DNA of 64,000 nucleotides from positions 30,567,501-30,631,500 of the forward strand of contig JASDFA010000010.1 of assembly GCA_035772735.1 (NCBI GenBank). The letters run 5' to 3'. Source of the DNA: Datura wrightii. Taxonomy: Eukaryota > Streptophyta > Magnoliopsida > Solanales > Solanaceae. Of this stretch, positions 59,183 through 64,000 are shown in pieces; the stretch's first letter is position 1, and the number at the start of each line of letters is the position of its first letter. The translations under genes were made by a program, and so were the position numbers. Below the pieces are notes generated by a model that was given only the letters and a program-made list of their open reading frames with translations, was not told where the DNA came from and searched no databases.

Positions 59183-61280
59183 TGTCATGCCCCACCTTGG
59201 GAGGCATGACTGGCACCTGGTGCTTTACTAAGATCTGCACTGACTTAACTAGGCCTATGCACTCCTGGTGTAGGCTTACTCCCCAAATCAAGAAAGCAAC
59301 GGGCTATATCTCGGCTGTAAATACAACCTCCGGTCGACAAGGCCTTATAGCCACCTATAAAGGAAAACAGCTAACCAGAAACAGGCAATAATAGGGAATC
59401 CTATGCGGGCCGACAAGACCACCATGATTTCTAGTTATGACTGTAAAGTAAATCTAGTGCTAAGCTAAATTATGGTCGACAAGGCCGCTAATTGACAACT
59501 AAACATGGCCCCACATAGCCAACATGTAAACTAAAACGCATGTGGGCCCCACACAACCACCAATAGCTAACCAAAGGGAAATAGAAACAATCTGCGAGCC
59601 TCTAGGAGTAATATAATGGTCAGGAAAGGGCCCCGGCCTACCCAAAACTGTACAAGAAAAAAAAAGAGTAAACCTTATGTTATAAGCTCCGAAAGAAAGG
59701 AGCCGACTCTTCTGCTAATTCTGGCTGGAAGCTAAGAGGGATCTGCTCCTCGTCTATCCATACCTGCAGGCAAGTAATGTAGCGCCCCAGAAAGGGCATC
59801 AGTACAATATGTACTGAATATGTAAGGCGATAACTGTAAATGACTAAAATAAAGAAATAAAATTGAGAATAATTGAAATGAAGGGATAGAGATCATACCT
59901 GAGTAATAGAATTTCTTACTATCTAATTTATTAATAACTAAAGCGAACAAAAATCTTACCTGGCCTCCATAAGCCAGAAGGTAGAACCAGCATAGAATAA
60001 CCCACCTTGGGCCCCCATAATCCCTGGTGAGTACACTTCAGTCTATATACCCCTATCAAGGTCGCACTGGGTGAACTAATAGCTATAGCCATCCTACGAG
60101 TCCCCTGGGTATGCAACTAAGCCCGCTCGGCTCCTGACTGCAGCTGTGTCTGAGTCCAGTGGGCTCCTGATATCTGCACCCCGAGCACCAGGCTCAACGG
60201 GGGTGTATAGAGCCAACCACGACATATAGTAGCCCACCCATGGAATGGACTATATGAGGACCTAGGACCCCATCTTTGTCCCTCGCGGATGGCATATCAC
60301 TCCATAGAGAGATGTCATCTCGCCTATGGCGAGCGTCGACAGAGCCAATAACCCTGGGGTCGTTCATGAAAGCTATACAGGCATAATCCATCCAAAACTA
60401 AACATGGAATACGTGTTTCATCTAATAACAAGAACTAATCAAAATAGACATGCTTCTAGCATTCTTACTGGGATTCAAATTGAGTTATCATGCTAAAGAA
60501 ACTAACTTTCCAAAGAAAACTGCCTTAACATACCTCGTTCGCCGATTACTAATTAACTGGTGAGTTTCAGTTCATATTCAATTAATCTTCTCAACTGCAA
60601 CCGTATCACTAGGGGAATATGACTAGTTTCAGTACTAAATTCTGCAAAAATGATAACTTTATATATAAATATTAACTATATTTCAACTAACGCAATATAA
60701 TAGAAAACTCATAATTTCTCGAAAGTCCAGAAGGGAGGAATGCTTACTTGAAGCCTGTGATTGTATAGAAGTTAGTTTGGAGCAATTCCAATGACTTTGT
60801 CTCAGCGGGGTTACGATTTTCTGGGTGAGTTTCATGAAAATAACTCCTTAGCAATGCTCCCTGCAGCCTTAAACTTCAATAACCGAAGTTAATTTGAATT
60901 TGGATGGCGTTTGGCAGTGTAATCGGATGAAAATTTATTGAATTCTTCATGTTCTACATTCTCTGGCCGAGGAGAACTATAGAAAATGAAATGAAATTGA
61001 AAGGAAGACCTTATATACTTATTAGGGAGGTGGCAGGGGGACGCCCCACCCCGCACCACTCATCGCACTGCCCTCACCCCCGCGTCATGCCCCTCAATGC
61101 GCCAAGGGGCTGGTGTGCCGCATTGCCCAGGGCACCAAGGTACTGGCGCGTCGTGCTGGCCCTTGTAGCCTGGCCTTGCTCGACCCGACTTCGAGGCTTC
61201 TTTACACGTGTTGTACTCTCTTTATCTATTTCAAATTCACGCGTATGCTTACTAATCATTAACTTTTATAGGGGGTAATA
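59183..61280 (-). repeat. Tek-A2 5' LTR
   Basis: 2,098 bp, TGTCATGCCCCACC to GGGGGTAATA on the plus strand, colinear with 42055-44144. It has the same 390-bp module and a GC-rich island at 61020-61160. Confidence 0.87.
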
Positions 61281-61285
61281 GGATA

Positions 61286-61828
61286 GGTGTGGCAGGAGGC
61301 ACACTGATCAGTGCTTACAGGTACTTGTTTTGGGTATGGGAAGCCTAGACATATGCTCAGAGATTGTCCGGCAGCTAGACAGGACCATGGTCGAGGCCAA
61401 GACCCAGCTACCAGTTTAATAGAAGCACCAACATGCCCATCTCAGCAAGGTGCATCCACCGGTGCAGGTGGTGGTCAGCATCAGAACAGACTCTATGCCC
61501 TTGCATCTCATCAGGAGCAGGAGGCCTCTCCAGATGCAGTCACCGGTATATTATGAGTATTCCACTTTGATGTATATGCACTGGTAGATCCAGGGGCTAC
61601 TTTATCTTTTATGACGCCCTATGTTGCTAGTAGTTTCAGAGTCAGTCCTGAAATCCTATCAGAACCTTTCTCAGTCTCTACTCCAGTCGGTGATTCAGTT
61701 ATAGCTCGACAAGCATATAGAAATTTCCCTGTCACAGTCCTTCAGAAAGTCACCTCAGCAGATTTAGTAGAGCTAACCATGATAGATTTTGACATTATCT
61801 TTGGCATGGATTGACTACATACATGTTA
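61286..61828 (+). pseudogene. Tek-C CCHC knuckle and protease, cut by AthR
   Basis: The knuckle reads CFGYGKPRHMLRDC, with the second Cys changed to Tyr. The protease has ALVDPGATLSFMTPYVA and STPVGDSVIARQAY, then FDIIFGMD followed by TGA where Trp is expected. At 61828 the sequence passes into the AthR LTR, and RT is not present. Confidence 0.85.
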
Positions 61829-63408
61829 TGCCTAATAACGCTCAAACCACACCTCTTATTGAAATGAGAAGCAGACGTTGTCAATAAAGAACCCAACTAG
61901 AGGTTGGGGTCGATCCCATAAGGAATAGGGAGACTAGATTATAGCCGGTAATTAAACTTGTAAGGTAGTTACTTCAAAATAGGGGGATTCTAAAGAAAAT
62001 CAATAAAAAAAGAAAATATCAAAATTCTGATGTTAAATCAATATCAAAGGATAACTAGAGTTTGTGTTCCCCATGGGTTTATAACTACTTCGGGTATACA
62101 CTCGTGATTATTACCAATACTTACATATAGAACTGATAACTTAGGTTCATTCAAAGGACCGACCAGTCCCTATTGAACGACTATACTCAATCACTCGACC
62201 AAGTCTCATGAGCGGTTTCAAAACTATCTGTTATCACTATGTTCCAGATTTAACTATCCTGCGACCACAACTCAAGTTAATACAATGATCATCAAAATCA
62301 AGGCTCCATTGTAATTCTCTTTTCCTAATCTCTACCTCTTTAACCAAAGAAAGTAAAGAATTCGGGCATGTCCTAACATTGCGCACCGTTAAGAAATGTT
62401 GAAGCATAAAGAGAATACAATATAAGTATTTGTATTGGTTTTAAGATCACTTTATGTAACCCTAGCTTGTTAATCCACCATGGTTCCCACAACCCTAGCT
62501 ATGGAGGTTTTAGCCTCTCATAGTTGTAAGGTTGTGAATTGCATTCATGATTAAAGACATAAAACAGTACTTACAATTATGGATGAGAAAAACACTTCCT
62601 TTAATTAATCCGCAAAATCTTGAAGAACAAGTAGTAAGAACAAGAAGAATTCAAGAACAGGTTGATCACAAGTTAAGACCAACTTAATCCTCTCTTTCTC
62701 AAGGTTTTCTACTCTCTAAAACAATCAAAACTGACGTCTCTATAAAAATAAAACCTAAAACATATTTATACAGACACAAGAATCCTTTTCCTAAGCCGAC
62801 AGAGTGAATTTTCATATCTGTCGCCGCCAGTGCAACGAATCGACCTACAATCCATAGCATACTCCTACTATCTGTAGCTTCCTCTTGAACATTCTTAGCT
62901 AGCTAAATTCTGGCCAAGTGCTACATTTGGGTATGACTCGTACCATCAACTCAGAACTCGTACTAAGCTCCCATACTTTGAATCAGAGATTTTAAAGTTT
63001 TTCTGAAGTTCATCACGACCAGAATGGTACGACTCGTACTTACTTCTCGTAGCAAGAGTAAGCTTAAATGCAATTCTTCTGGATTTGACCAAAACGTCCT
63101 CATCAAGACTCGTACAAGCCTGCTACTAATCGTACTGGGACTCGTGGGTCACATCTGCTTAACCTTAACTTTTAGCAACTTCTCATGGCCATCAGTATGA
63201 CTCGTAGGTCCTTCCTACTATTCGTACTGTGGTCTGCCCTTTTTGCTCATTTTTGCACTTCTTAAGCTATCTTTTGCAATCTTCAGTTCCAACACCTGTT
63301 TACCCTGTAACAAAAGGAAAAGTACCTCATATCCACATAAATACACCTAAATCCATGTTATTTTCTTAGTTTTGAGCGTCAAATGTGTTGTAAACCCACA
63401 ACACATCA
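61829..63408 (-). repeat. AthR 3' LTR
   Basis: In sense (minus) it starts TGA, then TGTGTTGT-GGGTTT-ACAACACA, a perfect 8-bp inverted repeat (63405-63384), and ends GCGTTATTAGGCA. A run of ACTCGTA-type words at 62930-63230 forms the dyad-rich island, upstream in sense of TGTATAAATATG near 62770. About 1,580 bp. The start of the target duplication is unseen because the other end is outside the window. Confidence 0.8.
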
Positions 63409-63446
63409 ACACCCTCAACTTAAGACTCTTGCATGTCCTCAGGCAA
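63409..63446 (-). other. AthR hairpin and polypurine tract
   Basis: On the minus strand, TTGCCTG-AGGA-CATGCAA (63446-63429) is a 7-bp stem with one mismatch, followed by GAGTCTTAAGTTGAGGGTGT and the LTR. Confidence 0.75.
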
Positions 63447-64000
63447 AGAAAAGAAAAACTCAAACACGACACTCAACTAGAAAATAGACTTAAGATACTA
63501 CAACCAATACTCAAACAAACCTGCACTTTCTACAAAAACTCTATTGACCCTTTCTCATGAAACCACATCAGCTAATGTATTACAAGCAACCTCAAAACAT
63601 CATAAACAGGTATCAAAACATGTCATCTAGCTATCAACAGGCAGTCAAGTCATCACCAATGTTTTTCACATAGACTAACAGTAAAAGCGAACATAATCCA
63701 TGTACCCTCACACAAATGAAGTCCCCACTCAGATGTGAAATGTCAAACATGATATGGGACTAAGAAAGTAAGGCGCTCACTGTCTCAAAGAAGTTATGAG
63801 TATTATGTGTCAAATACCATAGGCTTGCCCTTATTTTATCTGCATTGGTTTTTCAGATGGTCGAGTTAAGATCACTATAGGAATTTGTATGAATTGTAAT
63901 GTAGGCTCAGGGCTGGACATGATAAATATGGAAGATTTTATAAGTGACTATTCCTTCCTTGGCACTACATACATTGGCTACACCATTCACCTAATTCACC
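63409..64000 (-). mobile_element. AthR 3' non-coding end (partial)
   Basis: On the minus strand this holds the block shared with AthL and AthM (63906-63800, GCCTACATTACAA and AAGGGCAAGCCTATGG), then the hairpin and PPT. No coding sequence is seen. Confidence 0.75.

Larger units (their letters stand above)
42055..61280 (-). mobile_element. Tek-A2: Tekay-like element interrupted by AthM
   Basis: LTRs at 42055-44144 and 59183-61280 flank a minus-strand gag-PR-RT-RH-IN set. The target duplication is GGACA (42050-42054) against GGATA (61281-61285). The LTR outer end TGTCA(C/T)GCCCCACCTTG matches Tek-A, but the LTR middle differs. AthM splits its integrase at 45055/54831. Confidence 0.9.
32407..61828 (+). 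mobile_element. Tek-C: plus-strand Tekay-like element, interrupted three times
   Basis: Segments belonging to it are 32407-32819, 39131-42054 and 61281-61828. The order is 5' LTR, tRNA-Met PBS, gag, CCHC knuckle and protease. Tek-D sits in the LTR, Tek-A2 in gag, and AthR cuts it in the protease, so RT onward and the 3' LTR lie outside the window. Confidence 0.85.

Overview
The window looks like pericentromeric or other gene-poor heterochromatin of a plant, most likely a member of the Solanaceae. I infer this from the retroelement families: Ty3/gypsy chromoviruses of the Tekay/Del type with 2-2.7 kb LTRs, Athila elements primed by tRNA-Asp, and an L1-type LINE with a DUF4283-like ORF1. The motif CATTCGAGGACGAATG followed by TTCCTAAGGGGGG is one I associate with nightshade chromoviruses, from memory and unverified. 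I see no host gene, tRNA or rRNA gene. Almost every base belongs to nested, decayed retrotransposons.

Layout. 1-2093 is the 3' end of a plus-strand Athila (AthL) inserted in a minus-strand LINE (2094-4540). An AT-rich strip with a 50-bp tandem repeat leads to a minus-strand Tekay-like element, Tek-A (4833-32271, TSD ATAGA). Tek-A is split in its RNase H by an 18.3-kb compound Tekay element, Tek-B (8796-27058, TSD CAAAT), built LTR-internal-LTR-internal-LTR. After a 77-bp LTR stub of a Tek-A relative, a plus-strand chromovirus, Tek-C, starts at 32407. Its 5' LTR holds an internally deleted plus-strand relative, Tek-D (32820-39130). Its gag is split by a minus-strand Tek-A relative, Tek-A2 (42055-61280, TSD GGACA/GGATA). 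Tek-A2 is in turn split in its integrase by a young plus-strand Athila, AthM (45056-54825, TSD CTGAG, both LTRs 1,419 bp and about 2.5% apart by eye). Tek-C ends abruptly in its protease at a minus-strand Athila, AthR (61829 to the window end).

The gene sets are gag, protease, RT-RNase H and integrase/chromodomain remnants, all broken by stops and frameshifts. AthM is unusual: gag, protease and a PF20167-like ORF are present, but RT, RNase H and integrase are missing, and the start and end of pol are joined in frame. It could only have moved with enzymes supplied in trans.

The most interesting signals are non-coding. (1) Nearly every element has a small stem-loop, usually with an AGGA loop, 5-9 nt upstream of its polypurine tract. 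The stem sequence differs between lineages while pairing is kept. (2) Athila LTRs begin with TGA plus a second stem-loop, so the PPT is bracketed by hairpins. (3) GC-rich, dyad-rich islands sit just upstream of the LTR TATA region in most families, and one inverted-repeat module is shared by Athila and Tekay elements.
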